The notes beneath the pieces were generated by a model. That model did no database searches. It was not told the origin of the DNA and saw only the letters and a list, made by a program, of their open reading frames with translations. DNA of 64,000 nucleotides from the NCBI RefSeq assembly GCF_000332235.1, contig NZ_CM001775.1:1246382-1310381 (forward strand). Reading direction: 5' to 3'. The DNA comes from Geminocystis herdmanii PCC 6308. Lineage in GTDB: Bacteria; Cyanobacteriota; Cyanobacteriia; Cyanobacteriales; Cyanobacteriaceae. Position numbers and translations under genes: made by a program. Shown here in pieces: positions 36,912 through 44,645 of the stretch (positions are counted from its first letter, which is position 1; each line of letters begins with the position of its first letter).

Positions 36912-37319
36912 TTATTCTCTCATTAAAGCCTGAAAACCAGCTTGAATAAAATGTTTATCAAATGTTAATGCTTGAGTCACATTCTGTTCTCTCATAACAA
37001 TAAAAGAGATACAATCAACTAAACCCCAAGATTTATCTTGATGCTTTTTAAATAACCTTAATGCTTCATCAAATAATTTAGGTGTTAAACGAATAACTTC
37101 CACATCATCAGATGTCAAAAATTCTTCTATTAATTCAGCTACTTCATTCCTATAATTACTTGATAAACCATTGCCAACTTCTAACAAAATTGCATCCGTT
37201 GTAATCAAAGGATAATTTTCAAATTGTTCAGCTAAGGCTAACGCTTTTTGATGATATTGATCTCGTTTATTAATTAAAGCAACAATAAACCAAGTATCAA
37301 TAAAAATTTTAGTCCTCAC
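36912..37319 (-). CDS. vapC: VapC-type PIN-domain toxin
   Basis: A 135-residue PIN ribonuclease. Catalytic acidic residues lie in IFIDTWFIVALIN near residue 8, in LLEVGNGL near residue 46, in WGLVDCISF near residue 100, and in ALTFDKHF near residue 119. Length is normal. It overlaps the preceding antitoxin gene by 11 bases. Confidence 0.88.
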   Translation of the reverse strand: MRTKIFIDTWFIVALINKRDQYHQKALALAEQFENYPLITTDAILLEVGNGLSSNYRNEVAELIEEFLTSDDVEVIRLTPKLFDEALRLFKKHQDKSWGLVDCISFIVMREQNVTQALTFDKHFIQAGFQALMRE

Positions 37320-37524
37320 TCACATCTCTCCCAAAACGAGTAGCAAGTTTAACAGAAAAATCTTCAGGTGCATCAATAGAAATTTTCTGCAATTTAGCCA
37401 TCAAACTAGGCTTTTTTTCAACATTTTCAAGATTACTTAATTCTTCTATAATTCCATAAACTTGGTTAAGTTGTTCGGGCGTTAAATTATCTAATTTTTC
37501 TTGAATTTTTTGTTTTGTTACCAT
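37309..37524 (-). CDS. Antitoxin paired with PIN toxin
   Basis: A 71-residue protein, helical start (KIQEKLDNLTPEQLNQVYGI) and acidic/basic tail ending FGRDVSED. It resembles small cyanobacterial antitoxins upstream of PIN toxins. The stop lies inside the vapC start region, so the pair is coupled. Confidence 0.72.
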   Translation of the reverse strand: MVTKQKIQEKLDNLTPEQLNQVYGIIEELSNLENVEKKPSLMAKLQKISIDAPEDFSVKLATRFGRDVSED

Positions 37525-37571
37525 AACTATTTACCCTGAATAGAGATTCTCTCATCATTCTAAACTATTAA

Positions 37572-37638
37572 AGCTCGATCGAAAAGTTGTAAAGCTCGAT
37601 CGAACCTTATAAACCGAAAAGATGCGATCGAATCGTTG
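37572..37638. repeat. Island boundary repeat, copy 3
   Basis: Two adjoining units: GCTCGATCGAAAAGTTGTAA and GCTCGATCGAACCTTATAAA, followed by CCGAAAAGATGCGATCGAAT. It separates the VapC module from the next MazF module. Confidence 0.65.
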
Positions 37639-37643
37639 TAAAT

Positions 37644-38003
37644 TTAGAAATAATCAACACTAATCATAAGCGAAGCTAATATATCACTCATAATTTCATG
37701 AGAAATAATACCAATTTTTTTCATAAATCTTTGGGTTGATATACTTCTAATTTGTAAAACATTTCCCCCAGAATCTTGAACTAATCCATTATTTTCATCT
37801 TGACTTATTTTTATCATAAAAGGACGATCGAGAAACTTATCTTGCCAAGTAGTAATGGTGATAATAATTCTTAAAGCAATAGGATTATAAATATTTGAAA
37901 TAATAACAACAACAGGGCGTATTTTCTTGATTTCTTGCCCAATAGTCGGATCTAAATTAACCTGCCAAATTTCCCCTTTTTGAGGATTAATCGTCATTTT
38001 CAA
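37644..38003 (-). CDS. mazF: MazF-family mRNA interferase toxin
   Basis: A 119-residue protein with the standard MazF start KGEIWQVNLDPTIGQEIKKI then RPVVVIISN, followed by the ITTWQDKF segment and VQDSGGNVLQIRSISTQRF. The RP(V)VVI core and the R-S-I-S motif are typical. It overlaps the antitoxin gene by 17 bases. Confidence 0.88.
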   Translation of the reverse strand: MKMTINPQKGEIWQVNLDPTIGQEIKKIRPVVVIISNIYNPIALRIIITITTWQDKFLDRPFMIKISQDENNGLVQDSGGNVLQIRSISTQRFMKKIGIISHEIMSDILASLMISVDYF

Positions 38004-38187
38004 TACCTTCTCCGTCTAAATGAGAGAAAAGATTAAATTCAGGATCATTATTTACATCTTCTGCAATTTGATTAATTATAGGGCTTAAAATCTTAGCTCT
38101 TTCTTCAAGAGAAAGTTTTACTAATTCTTTAATGGAATAAATTTTTTTATTATTTTGATTCTTATTAACGATCGTACTATTTTTCAT
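37987..38187 (-). CDS. MazF-cognate antitoxin
   Basis: A 66-residue protein. The centre (IKELVKLSLEERAKILSPII) is helical and the tail (NDPEFNLFSHLDGEGIENDD) is acidic, as in MazE-like antitoxins that bind toxin with a C-terminal tail. Its start follows an AGAGGATG leader. It is coupled to the downstream toxin. Confidence 0.72.
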   Translation of the reverse strand: MKNSTIVNKNQNNKKIYSIKELVKLSLEERAKILSPIINQIAEDVNNDPEFNLFSHLDGEGIENDD

Positions 38188-38240
38188 AATTACATCCTCT
38201 TTATTATGATTTATCTTTTATTATAAGCTCGATGCTTAAG

Positions 38241-38459
38241 TTATAAACTTAATGCTTTAACTTGAGAAATTGCGAATTTTTTATCAGGTAAATTAGTCCC
38301 TTTTTTCCGTGCAGTTTCTAACCATAAATCCCTAACAATTATCAATTCTTCTAATGTTTCTTGTAATGTTTCTCCTTGGGCGAGACATCCTTTTAAACAA
38401 GGTATTTCTGCCACAAATCCGCCTTCTGCACAAGGATAAATAACCATTGGATAATTCAT
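38241..38459 (-). CDS. hicB: HicB-family antitoxin
   Basis: A 72-residue protein with the short HicB fold: YPMVIYPCAEGGFVAEIPCL, KGCLAQGETLQETLEELI. It follows a hicA gene that has a nonsense mutation, so this antitoxin may have no active toxin to bind. Confidence 0.8.
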   Translation of the reverse strand: MNYPMVIYPCAEGGFVAEIPCLKGCLAQGETLQETLEELIIVRDLWLETARKKGTNLPDKKFAISQVKALSL

Positions 38460-38461
38460 TT

Positions 38462-38689
38462 TTACTTTCCCTCAATTAATTCTATTACTTTTTTAACATA
38501 TACTGATTTTACTCGATTACGATGGACTGGGATAACAAAAACAATGTCATCTTTTACAAAAATATGATGACTTCCCGTAATTCGATCGAGAATAAATCCT
38601 TCTAATTCTAACAGTTTACTAATATCGCTAAAAGTGACGTTATTGGGGCTATTTTTAAGTTTATCAAGTAGTTTTTATTTTTTCCCCAT
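38462..38689 (-). pseudogene. hicA: HicA toxin with premature stop at codon 5
   Basis: The 76-codon frame begins ATG GGG AAA AAA TAA and then continues without interruption as KLLDKLKNSPNNVTFSDISK, LLELEGFILDRITGSHHIFV, VIPVHRNRVKSVYVKKVIEL. That is a complete HicA, including the G-S-H histidine. Codon 5 is TAA where HicA proteins commonly have Gln (compare MSRKQKLLDK in the hicA at 20685), so one C-to-T change explains it. Downstream initiation at a non-ATG codon cannot be excluded. Confidence 0.8.
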
Positions 38690-38740
38690 TCTTAAAAATA
38701 TTTTTTGATTTCTATATTGTATTAGTATAATAAATTAGGT

Positions 38741-38778
38741 TCGATCGAACCTTCTACACTCCAAAAATTCGATCGAAC
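38741..38778. repeat. Island boundary repeat, copy 4
   Basis: TTCGATCGAACCTTCTACAC then TCCAAAAATTCGATCGAA. It is adjacent to a REP-like repeat (38783). The same pair of repeats, in the same order, recurs at 39468-39560. Confidence 0.65.
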
Positions 38779-38782
38779 TTAA

Positions 38783-38857
38783 GTTCGTAGGGGTTGAATA
38801 TTATTCAACCCGTAAGCACGGAGAGGGCTAATTATGCCTAAAGCCACAACTACAAAT
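38783..38857. repeat. REP-like double-hairpin repeat
   Basis: GTTCGTAGGGGTTGAATATT ... ACTACAAAT, with inner palindrome GGTTGAATATTATTCAACC and a weaker second hairpin (GGGCTAATTATGCCTAAAGCC region). Confidence 0.6.
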
Positions 38858-38941
38858 GATGCCAAAGGCACGCTGCGTGCCCGTACCTTTTAATCAAGCA
38901 AAAATTATGTTATGATTAATAATTAAATTTATAAGACCTAA

Positions 38942-39178
38942 TTGTTTATGAATGCACTAGAATTGCGTACTCAAATTCAAGAATCTATTGAACAATTACC
39001 AGAAGAAAAATTATTAGTGGCGGCAGATTTTCTTGCTTATTTAGCCGAAAAAGAATGTGGAGATGCCACTGAAGAATTGCTAAAAATTACTGGTTTTCAA
39101 GAGTCTTTTGAAAAAGCTAAAAAAAACATTGAACAAGGAAAGGTGATTTCTGTTGACCAACTCAAACGAAAATATTAA
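38942..39178 (+). CDS. Antitoxin of RelE/ParE module
   Basis: A 78-residue helical protein (LRTQIQESIEQLPEEKLLVA, ADFLAYLAEKE) resembling small cyanobacterial antitoxins; the second ATG (third codon) is an equally good start. It overlaps the toxin gene by 26 bases. Confidence 0.72.
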   Translation: MFMNALELRTQIQESIEQLPEEKLLVAADFLAYLAEKECGDATEELLKITGFQESFEKAKKNIEQGKVISVDQLKRKY

Positions 39179-39437
39179 TTACACTGTTACTATTGAAATT
39201 GAGGCACAAAAATTCTTTGAGTCTTCTTCTGTTTCTTTGCAAAAAAAATTAGATCGTTGTTTTGATATATTAAAAGTAACCCCCCGTAATTATCCCAATA
39301 TTAAACCTCTGAAGGGCATACTATCTGGTTATTATCGTTATCGGGTGGGGGATTATCGGGTAGTATATGAAATTGATGATAATGAAAATATAGTTACCAT
39401 TATCTTAATTGCTCACCGAAGTAAAATCTATGATTAA
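39153..39437 (+). CDS. RelE/ParE-superfamily toxin
   Basis: A 94-residue protein starting from TTG inside the antitoxin gene. The RelE fold is clear: VTIEIEAQKFFESSSVSLQK, LDRCFDILKVTPRNYPNIKP, the core LSGYYRYRVGDYRVVYEI and the C-terminus LIAHRSKIYD. The R-x-G-D-Y-R-x-x-Y motif is intact. Confidence 0.85.
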   Translation: MTNSNENINYTVTIEIEAQKFFESSSVSLQKKLDRCFDILKVTPRNYPNIKPLKGILSGYYRYRVGDYRVVYEIDDNENIVTIILIAHRSKIYD

Positions 39438-39467
39438 GACTCTGTTTCAAAATAAAAGTTTAATAAG

Positions 39468-39507
39468 TGATCGAACCTTCTACACTTCAAAAATTCGATC
39501 GATCTTC
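39468..39507. repeat. Island boundary repeat, copy 5
   Basis: TGATCGAACCTTCTACACTT then CAAAAATTCGATCGATCTTC, nearly the same as copy 4, and again followed by a REP-like repeat. Confidence 0.65.
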
Positions 39508-39508
39508 A

Positions 39509-39560
39509 GTTCGTAGTAAGCCCTTTAGGGCTAATTATGGCTAAAGCCATCACTACAAAC
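39509..39560. repeat. REP-like double-hairpin repeat
   Basis: GTTCGTAGTAAGCCCTTTAG ... GCCATCACTACAAAC, with inner palindromes AGCCCTTTAGGGCT and GGCTAAAGCC. It is the most regular example of this repeat in the window. Confidence 0.7.
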
Positions 39561-39586
39561 GATCGCACCTCTTAATCAAGCAAAAA

Positions 39587-39760
39587 TTATGACAAATTAA
39601 GCATTTTTTTGACTTCACTTAGAGGAATTGAAGGACTATTTTCTTCTTCTTTTTTAGCTTGTCTTAAATCTTCTAAATCTTCTAAATCTTCTAATAAATC
39701 TTGAATTTTGACAAATTCTTCATAGGGTAAAACTGGAAATTCTTTCCAAATTATCTTACA
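39587..39760 (-). pseudogene. Antitoxin relic (second copy of the 36666 family)
   Basis: The 3' part encodes KEFPVLPYEEFVKIQDLLED, LEDLEDLRQAKKEEENSPSI, then PLSEVKKMLNLS, about 85 percent identical to the antitoxin at 36666-36866. The first ~14 residues of that antitoxin are missing and replaced by unrelated sequence running into the gene at 39775. Confidence 0.65.
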
Positions 39761-39774
39761 TAATTTTAACTTTA

Positions 39775-40305
39775 TCAAAAATTGTAATCTGAGTATAAAG
39801 ATAAATCTAAATTCCATTTCATATCTTCCAATTCTTGAAAAGAATATTGTATTTTTCTACGCCCTATTTCAATAATGTAAAAATCAACTTTAGGAATATT
39901 TTCAACTGTCAAATTAAAAATACATTGAACCCTCCAATTTTCATGATTACGATTATTTTTTCCAATAGCTTGTCCCATTGCTATTATATTTTGCTTACCA
40001 TCATAGATAGTTATTCTAGTGGTAAAACTTAAATCACCATAACCACCCTTTCCTCGACAAGAATTATCCTCATGTTCTATTTTACTATCAATCAATGTTA
40101 ACTGACCTGTTAATGTGTAAGTTTTGTTTTTCTCTTGAGGTTTTGGTTTTGTATTTTTGAGAAAATTACTATGCGAATCATGAACAACATTAAATTCACT
40201 ATAGGATTGTGCTAGTGTAGGAGTTGAAAAAAGTATGATTGAAAAAACAAGTATGGTATGAAACAGACCATTTATTTTAACCACAAAAGCAATTATTTTA
40301 AACAT
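39775..40305 (-). CDS. Exported protein of unknown function
   Basis: A 176-residue protein with a signal peptide (hydrophobic core about residues 14-28, cleavage likely after PTLAQ near 33). The mature part (about 143 residues) has two cysteines (near residues 83 and 130) and is beta-rich (KTYTLTGQLTLIDSKIEHED, FTTRITIYDGKQNIIAMG). I recognise no domain. It lies at the right edge of the toxin-antitoxin block, next to the first acnB upstream copy. Confidence 0.55.
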   Translation of the reverse strand: MFKIIAFVVKINGLFHTILVFSIILFSTPTLAQSYSEFNVVHDSHSNFLKNTKPKPQEKNKTYTLTGQLTLIDSKIEHEDNSCRGKGGYGDLSFTTRITIYDGKQNIIAMGQAIGKNNRNHENWRVQCIFNLTVENIPKVDFYIIEIGRRKIQYSFQELEDMKWNLDLSLYSDYNF

Positions 40306-40399
40306 AATACATATTATCTATTAAGTTGCACTTTATCTTTTATGATAGCACACTTTATATAAAGTCATTTAATTTCTTCTTTTAATGACTTTAATCTTC

Positions 40400-40513
40400 T
40401 TGATAGACTTGATACAAAACCTCTGTTCATGCCCTTGATATGCTTAAAATAGTAAATTATTGGAAAAAATAAGCATAAATACTATGACTTGGTTAGAAAC
40501 ATACCATCCACAC
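40400..40513 (+). repeat. acnB 5'-region copy 1 (outermost)
   Basis: About 114 bases match 44561-44675: the upstream stretch TTGATAGACTTGATACAAAA, the central TGCTTAAAATAGTAAATTAT, then the acnB start and first ten codons ([10 protein letters not shown]). A few substitutions distinguish it from the native copy. The coding frame is lost right after the tenth codon. Confidence 0.88.
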
Positions 40514-40536
40514 TAAAAAAACAATTAATTAAAATC

Positions 40537-41202
40537 TTATTTTATACCAATCACCTCTCTTAATTTCTCTACTAATTGATAAACTGTTGTAGAAGGATTC
40601 ATATTATGTATTTTGTTTTGCTCATATACAGATAAATTATCTGAATCATACTCCTTTTCTTTACAATGACTGAACCATAATTTTTTAGCATTTTTGATAG
40701 CATTTTCTTGTTTATCTTCTAGTTGATTATAAATATCATCATTTTTTTCATATTTCTTCCCTAATCTATCCGTTAATAATTTATTAAGATTACTTCTATG
40801 AGTCTCACTGCAATAATATTCATAGTGAAGCAAAAACCAAAGCTCAAAAGCATCATTAGAAATCGCTAAATTTATTTGATTATTGTAAGCAAATTCGATC
40901 GCCTGATTAAAATTTTGTTGGTTATTATTTTCTTTTTTAGCATCTCGATCGAAAACACACCAAACCTCATCATCATTATAATATTCATCCTTTAAATCGA
41001 TCGCAGTTTTGACAACGGTTATTCCGACTGCTCCCGACTTTTTATTTCCTAATTTTACCTCTATTAAAATATTTTTATCACTGGCGAATGTTTTAAAAAT
41101 GTCAAAATATTTTTTTTCAGTTTCTCCCTCACAAATAATTAAAAATGTTTTATTTGGTTTTCTTTTATTAATATTTTTGCGAGAATATTTATTTTGAGGC
41201 AT
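40537..41202 (-). CDS. rloB: RloB-family protein
   Basis: A 221-residue protein with RloB features: a basic N-terminus (SRKNINKRKPNKTFL), the strand-helix FLIICEGETEKKYFDIF near residue 20, DEVWCVFDRDAKKENNN near residue 78, and INLAISNDAFELWFLLHYEY near residue 110. The E...D-x-D arrangement is TOPRIM-like, suggesting a metal-dependent nuclease. It follows the AAA ATPase gene by five bases on the same strand, forming a two-gene defence-type module. Confidence 0.85.
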   Translation of the reverse strand: MPQNKYSRKNINKRKPNKTFLIICEGETEKKYFDIFKTFASDKNILIEVKLGNKKSGAVGITVVKTAIDLKDEYYNDDEVWCVFDRDAKKENNNQQNFNQAIEFAYNNQINLAISNDAFELWFLLHYEYYCSETHRSNLNKLLTDRLGKKYEKNDDIYNQLEDKQENAIKNAKKLWFSHCKEKEYDSDNLSVYEQNKIHNMNPSTTVYQLVEKLREVIGIK

Positions 41203-41207
41203 TTTAT

Positions 41208-42509
41208 CTATTTATTTTTTAATAATCGTTGAAAATTTCCAATAAAAGGAATTGCACCATATCTCCCTTTAATATAATCTGATTCAAAAGGAGCATCTTC
41301 AGAAATATCATATTCCGCCAAAGAATATAAATCTGTTGCACCCTGATTATTTTTCTCAGTAAACCAAATTTGATCCCTTCTTAATAATTGTCCTCCAAAT
41401 AGTTTTCGATTCAATAAATTAGTATCATGAGTCATAAAAATTAATTGTGAGTTTTGATGATTATGCTCATTAGAATTAAATAACTGAACCAATTTATGAG
41501 TAATCCAAGGATGTAATCTCGTATCTAATTCATCAATAACTAAAATTTGTCCATATAGTAAAGCCTTTAAAAAAATAGGAATAAAATAAAACATTTTTTT
41601 CGTACCTTCAGATTCATTTTCTTCTAAATTAAAATCTACCATTCCCACAACTTCATTATTTGTATTATACTTTTTATGGAATGTTATTAACTCAGATTTT
41701 TTTGTAGATTTTAATAATAAAGATTTGAATTCTTCTGGCAAATCAGAAGGCAATATATCTGAGTCTATTTTGTCTTTATTTATGATAAATTGTTCTATAG
41801 AAAAATCAAAGTTTTGAATTAATTTTAGACTACTATCTCTAAAAAGAGGATCATCTAAAATTTCTAAGGCATTTTGTCTATGAAGTCTGTCATAAATTCC
41901 TAAACCAGAAATAACAAGTAAATTACTAAACCAGATCACAATAAACCTAGATATTTTTCCATTAAATTGTGAACAAACAGATAAAAAAAGAGAATTAACT
42001 TTTGTTTGTTCTTTGAGCTTTTCTCCCTCTTTAAATGACTTTTTACTAATAAAAATAAATTTCTGATTTTGTCTTTCAAACAATCTATATTCTTTTTCGC
42101 CAATACTATGATAAAGCCATTCTTTTACAACTGCTTTTGAAGAAACCTCAAATCCATATCGATAGATTCTGTCATAAAAGTAAAATACAATTTGAAAAAA
42201 AGAAGGTTTATTTTCTGTTTCTGTATTTAATTTAAAAGGTTCAACTAGAATAGGATCAGTAATTTGCATTTTCGCAGAATTAATTACTAGATATTTCATG
42301 AATCCTATCGCCTTAGCTAAATTGCTTTTTCCACTACCATTCGCACCATAAACGGCATTAGTTTTTAGTAATTTTAATTCTTCATTAACTGAAAATATAT
42401 TATTATTATCTAATTCTTCATCTTGGCTATCAATATCAGAGGCAACCATGCTAAAGGTGACTACATCCTTAAAAGAGAGAAAGTTCCCTACCTGAAATTC
42501 TATAAGCAT
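41208..42509 (-). CDS. AAA/ABC-type ATPase of the RloA/OLD-like group
   Basis: A 433-residue ATPase. It begins with VGNFLSFKDVVTFSM, typical of AAA_15/21 SMC-like ATPases, then Walker A AVYGANGSGKSNLAKAI near residue 56, Walker B ILVIDELDTRLHPWITHKL near residue 325, and the H-loop IFMTHDTNLLN near residue 358. It is normally paired with RloB. Such ATPase plus TOPRIM pairs (OLD, PARIS and related systems) act in anti-phage immunity; the specific role here is inferred. The pair sits exactly between two copies of the acnB upstream region. Confidence 0.88.
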   Translation of the reverse strand: MLIEFQVGNFLSFKDVVTFSMVASDIDSQDEELDNNNIFSVNEELKLLKTNAVYGANGSGKSNLAKAIGFMKYLVINSAKMQITDPILVEPFKLNTETENKPSFFQIVFYFYDRIYRYGFEVSSKAVVKEWLYHSIGEKEYRLFERQNQKFIFISKKSFKEGEKLKEQTKVNSLFLSVCSQFNGKISRFIVIWFSNLLVISGLGIYDRLHRQNALEILDDPLFRDSSLKLIQNFDFSIEQFIINKDKIDSDILPSDLPEEFKSLLLKSTKKSELITFHKKYNTNNEVVGMVDFNLEENESEGTKKMFYFIPIFLKALLYGQILVIDELDTRLHPWITHKLVQLFNSNEHNHQNSQLIFMTHDTNLLNRKLFGGQLLRRDQIWFTEKNNQGATDLYSLAEYDISEDAPFESDYIKGRYGAIPFIGNFQRLLKNK

Positions 42510-42607
42510 GATTTTCTTCTGTTCACCTTTAATGATTGAATTGAATAGATAAATCTTAAGATACTATGAGGAAATTTTGCAATTATTCTGGTAAACTTTA
42601 GGAGATA

Positions 42608-42690
42608 AATCGATCGAACCTTGATAGAGTTGATACAAAACCCCTGTTCATGCCCTTGATATACTTAAAATAGTAAATTATTGTCAAAAG
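42608..42690 (+). repeat. acnB 5'-region copy 2 (middle)
   Basis: About 83 bases match 44547-44630: AAATCGATCGAACCTTGATA then GAGTTGATACAAAAC and the TTAAAATAGTAAATTATTG stretch. It ends before the acnB start codon. It separates the RloB/AAA module from the restriction-modification pair. Confidence 0.85.
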
Positions 42691-42785
42691 TCGATCGCAC
42701 CTCCCCAACCGAAAAGATTTGATCGATCCTCTTCTTAAGTAAGAATTATGATAAATTAAGCATTTGTTAAACTTAACTCACTCAA
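42691..42785. repeat. Island boundary repeat copy 6 plus antitoxin 3'-end relic
   Basis: GTCGATCGCACCTCCCCAAC CGAAAAGATTTGATCGATCC is followed by TTATGATAAATTAAGCATTT. The last part (42747 on) is the 3' end (codons MLNLS and stop) of the antitoxin family intact at 36666. The order repeat-then-antitoxin end is the same as at 36641-36690. Confidence 0.65.
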
Positions 42786-43559
42786 TTATGTAATAACAAA
42801 CTTTGCCGAATCTGTTAAGAAAATACTATTATAATTTTCAGGGTTTTTAAACTCAAATTTCCAAATAGAATAAATATTATTAGACTTAGAAAAAAATAAA
42901 GTTATTACTTTTTTATTCGTATGTGATTGCCATTGACGAAAAGGAAAATAAAGTTGTCTAATAATGACATTATCCGTTTTAATGTTTTTTGCTTCTATTA
43001 AAACTACCTGTTTTTCACCCTCGTATCCTGCATCAACTTCAGTTTGTACACTTTCAATAGTTAACTTATTATTATTAACTATCATTTCAAATTTAGGAGT
43101 ATATTTTCTGCCTCTAATAGTTAAAACTAAACTATCATCCTTCATAAAATGACGAATTAAACTAGAAGCATAAGCATAATCTAAATGTTGCATTTCAGAA
43201 TCCCCTATTAAAGAAGTATCTAACTTAAAATTAAGACTAGATTTATAAGTTTTTGGAGTGTCCTTAATTAATGGTATATCGATATATCCCTCTCCTTTTA
43301 AAATAGCATATTCGCCATTTTTGACAGGTAATAAAAATAATCCTAATTCTTTAAATATATCTGGACGACTTTCTCTAGTATCTTGTTTACAAATAATTCT
43401 CACCTCTTTTTCTGCGGTTTTATCAAAATGTTTAGTAGCTGATTTGATATTTTTTGCACTTATAAAATAAGGCAAGGAAAAATCATGATTATAGATATTA
43501 TATTTATCAAAAATAGCCTTCCATGCTTTAGTTTTTGATGTAATGTCTTGTTCAGTCAT
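42786..43559 (-). CDS. Type II restriction endonuclease
   Basis: A 257-residue protein directly following an adenine methyltransferase gene (28 bases). The N-terminal part (KTKAWKAIFDKYNIYNHDFS, ATKHFDKTAEKEVRIICKQD) looks like the DUF6996/6997 group of type II enzymes, named from memory. A PD-(D/E)XK-type core is visible as ESVQTEVDAGYEGEKQVVLI then EAKN, residues about 168-192. Recognition site unknown; the partner methyltransferase class suggests an adenine-containing target. Confidence 0.75.
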   Translation of the reverse strand: MTEQDITSKTKAWKAIFDKYNIYNHDFSLPYFISAKNIKSATKHFDKTAEKEVRIICKQDTRESRPDIFKELGLFLLPVKNGEYAILKGEGYIDIPLIKDTPKTYKSSLNFKLDTSLIGDSEMQHLDYAYASSLIRHFMKDDSLVLTIRGRKYTPKFEMIVNNNKLTIESVQTEVDAGYEGEKQVVLIEAKNIKTDNVIIRQLYFPFRQWQSHTNKKVITLFFSKSNNIYSIWKFEFKNPENYNSIFLTDSAKFVIT

Positions 43560-43587
43560 AAGATTATATTATAATAAAAAAAATAAA

Positions 43588-44502
43588 TTAAAAGTTCGTA
43601 ATTATAAGTTCAAAAATTTCCCCTCTTTTATCTCCTTTTGAATTAATATTTCTTCGTGCTTTTACTCTTTTTATATTAAATTGTTTATAAAGTTCATCAA
43701 AAAAGTTATTAGAACTATCATAATTTTTCACATCAGAGTTACTAAGAATAAAATAATTTCCTTGTCTATGGATTTCATCACAAAATTCTTTTAATCTTAT
43801 TTGTTCATTATCGTCAAATATTTGTTCTGAATATGACGTAAAAGATGATGTTAAATTAAGGGGTTTATAGGGTGGATCTAAATAAAAAATAGTATTTTTT
43901 TCTGCATATTTTAAAGTTTCTTGAAAATCTCCTTGTAAAATTTTTACTTTTTGTAAATAATGATGAACAGATATTAAATTATCTTTATCACAAATATTTG
44001 GTTTTTTATATTTTCCAAAAGGAACATTAAACTTCCCTTTTTTATTAACTCTATATAGTCCATTAAAACAGGTTTTATTCAAAAATAATAATAACCCTAC
44101 TTTTTCAGTAGAGTAGTACTTAATAGAATTAAAAATTTCTCTCTTTTCTAAATAAAATTTTTGTTTTTCCTCTACATTATTTAATAGGTAATAGCTAGTT
44201 TCTATATTTAATAATAAATCTATTAGTTCTAAATGATTTGTTTGTATTTCTCGATAAGCATTAACTAAGTTATCATTAATATCATTAATAACTATATTAT
44301 CTATTTTGTTAAATTGATTTAAAATATGAAATAATATTGCTCCTCCCCCTACAAATGGTTCTATATAACTAAACTTCTTCTTTTTTTCATCAACAATTTT
44401 ATTAATTAACTGATCGATTTCACTAATTAACTGTGTTTTTCCCCCTACCCATTTAAGAAAAGGCTTTGGATTTTGTAAACAAACAACTCCTGATGAAGAC
44501 AT
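43588..44502 (-). CDS. Adenine-N6 DNA methyltransferase, Dam/D12 class
   Basis: A 304-residue enzyme. D12-class motifs in order: PFLKWVGGKTQLISEI near residue 12 (SAM-binding start), FSYIEPFVGGGAILFHIL near residue 43, the NKTCFNGLYRVNKKGKFNVP segment near residue 147, and the catalytic FYLDPPYKPLNLTS near residue 205. It would methylate adenine to protect DNA from the adjacent restriction enzyme. It is first in the leftward two-gene unit. The native acnB upstream copy begins 45 bases away. Confidence 0.92.
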   Translation of the reverse strand: MSSSGVVCLQNPKPFLKWVGGKTQLISEIDQLINKIVDEKKKKFSYIEPFVGGGAILFHILNQFNKIDNIVINDINDNLVNAYREIQTNHLELIDLLLNIETSYYLLNNVEEKQKFYLEKREIFNSIKYYSTEKVGLLLFLNKTCFNGLYRVNKKGKFNVPFGKYKKPNICDKDNLISVHHYLQKVKILQGDFQETLKYAEKNTIFYLDPPYKPLNLTSSFTSYSEQIFDDNEQIRLKEFCDEIHRQGNYFILSNSDVKNYDSSNNFFDELYKQFNIKRVKARRNINSKGDKRGEIFELIITNF

Positions 44503-44548
44503 AATTAATACTTAAAAACATTTTACTTTGTTTAATCATAGTTCAAAA

Positions 44549-44645
44549 TCGATCGAACCTTGATAGAGTTGATACAAAACCTCTGTTCATATCCTTGATA
44601 TGCTTAAAATAGTAAATTATTGTAAAAAATATAAGCATAAATACT
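44549..44645 (+). promoter_or_regulatory. Native acnB upstream region, likely promoter
   Basis: The segment immediately before acnB is the parent of copies at 40400 and 42608. The shared core contains TTGATATGCTTAAAATAGTA (about 44595-44615), which could supply a TTGATA -35-like and a TAAAAT -10-like box with short spacing. Conservation among the copies comes from duplication and is not proof of function. Confidence 0.45.
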
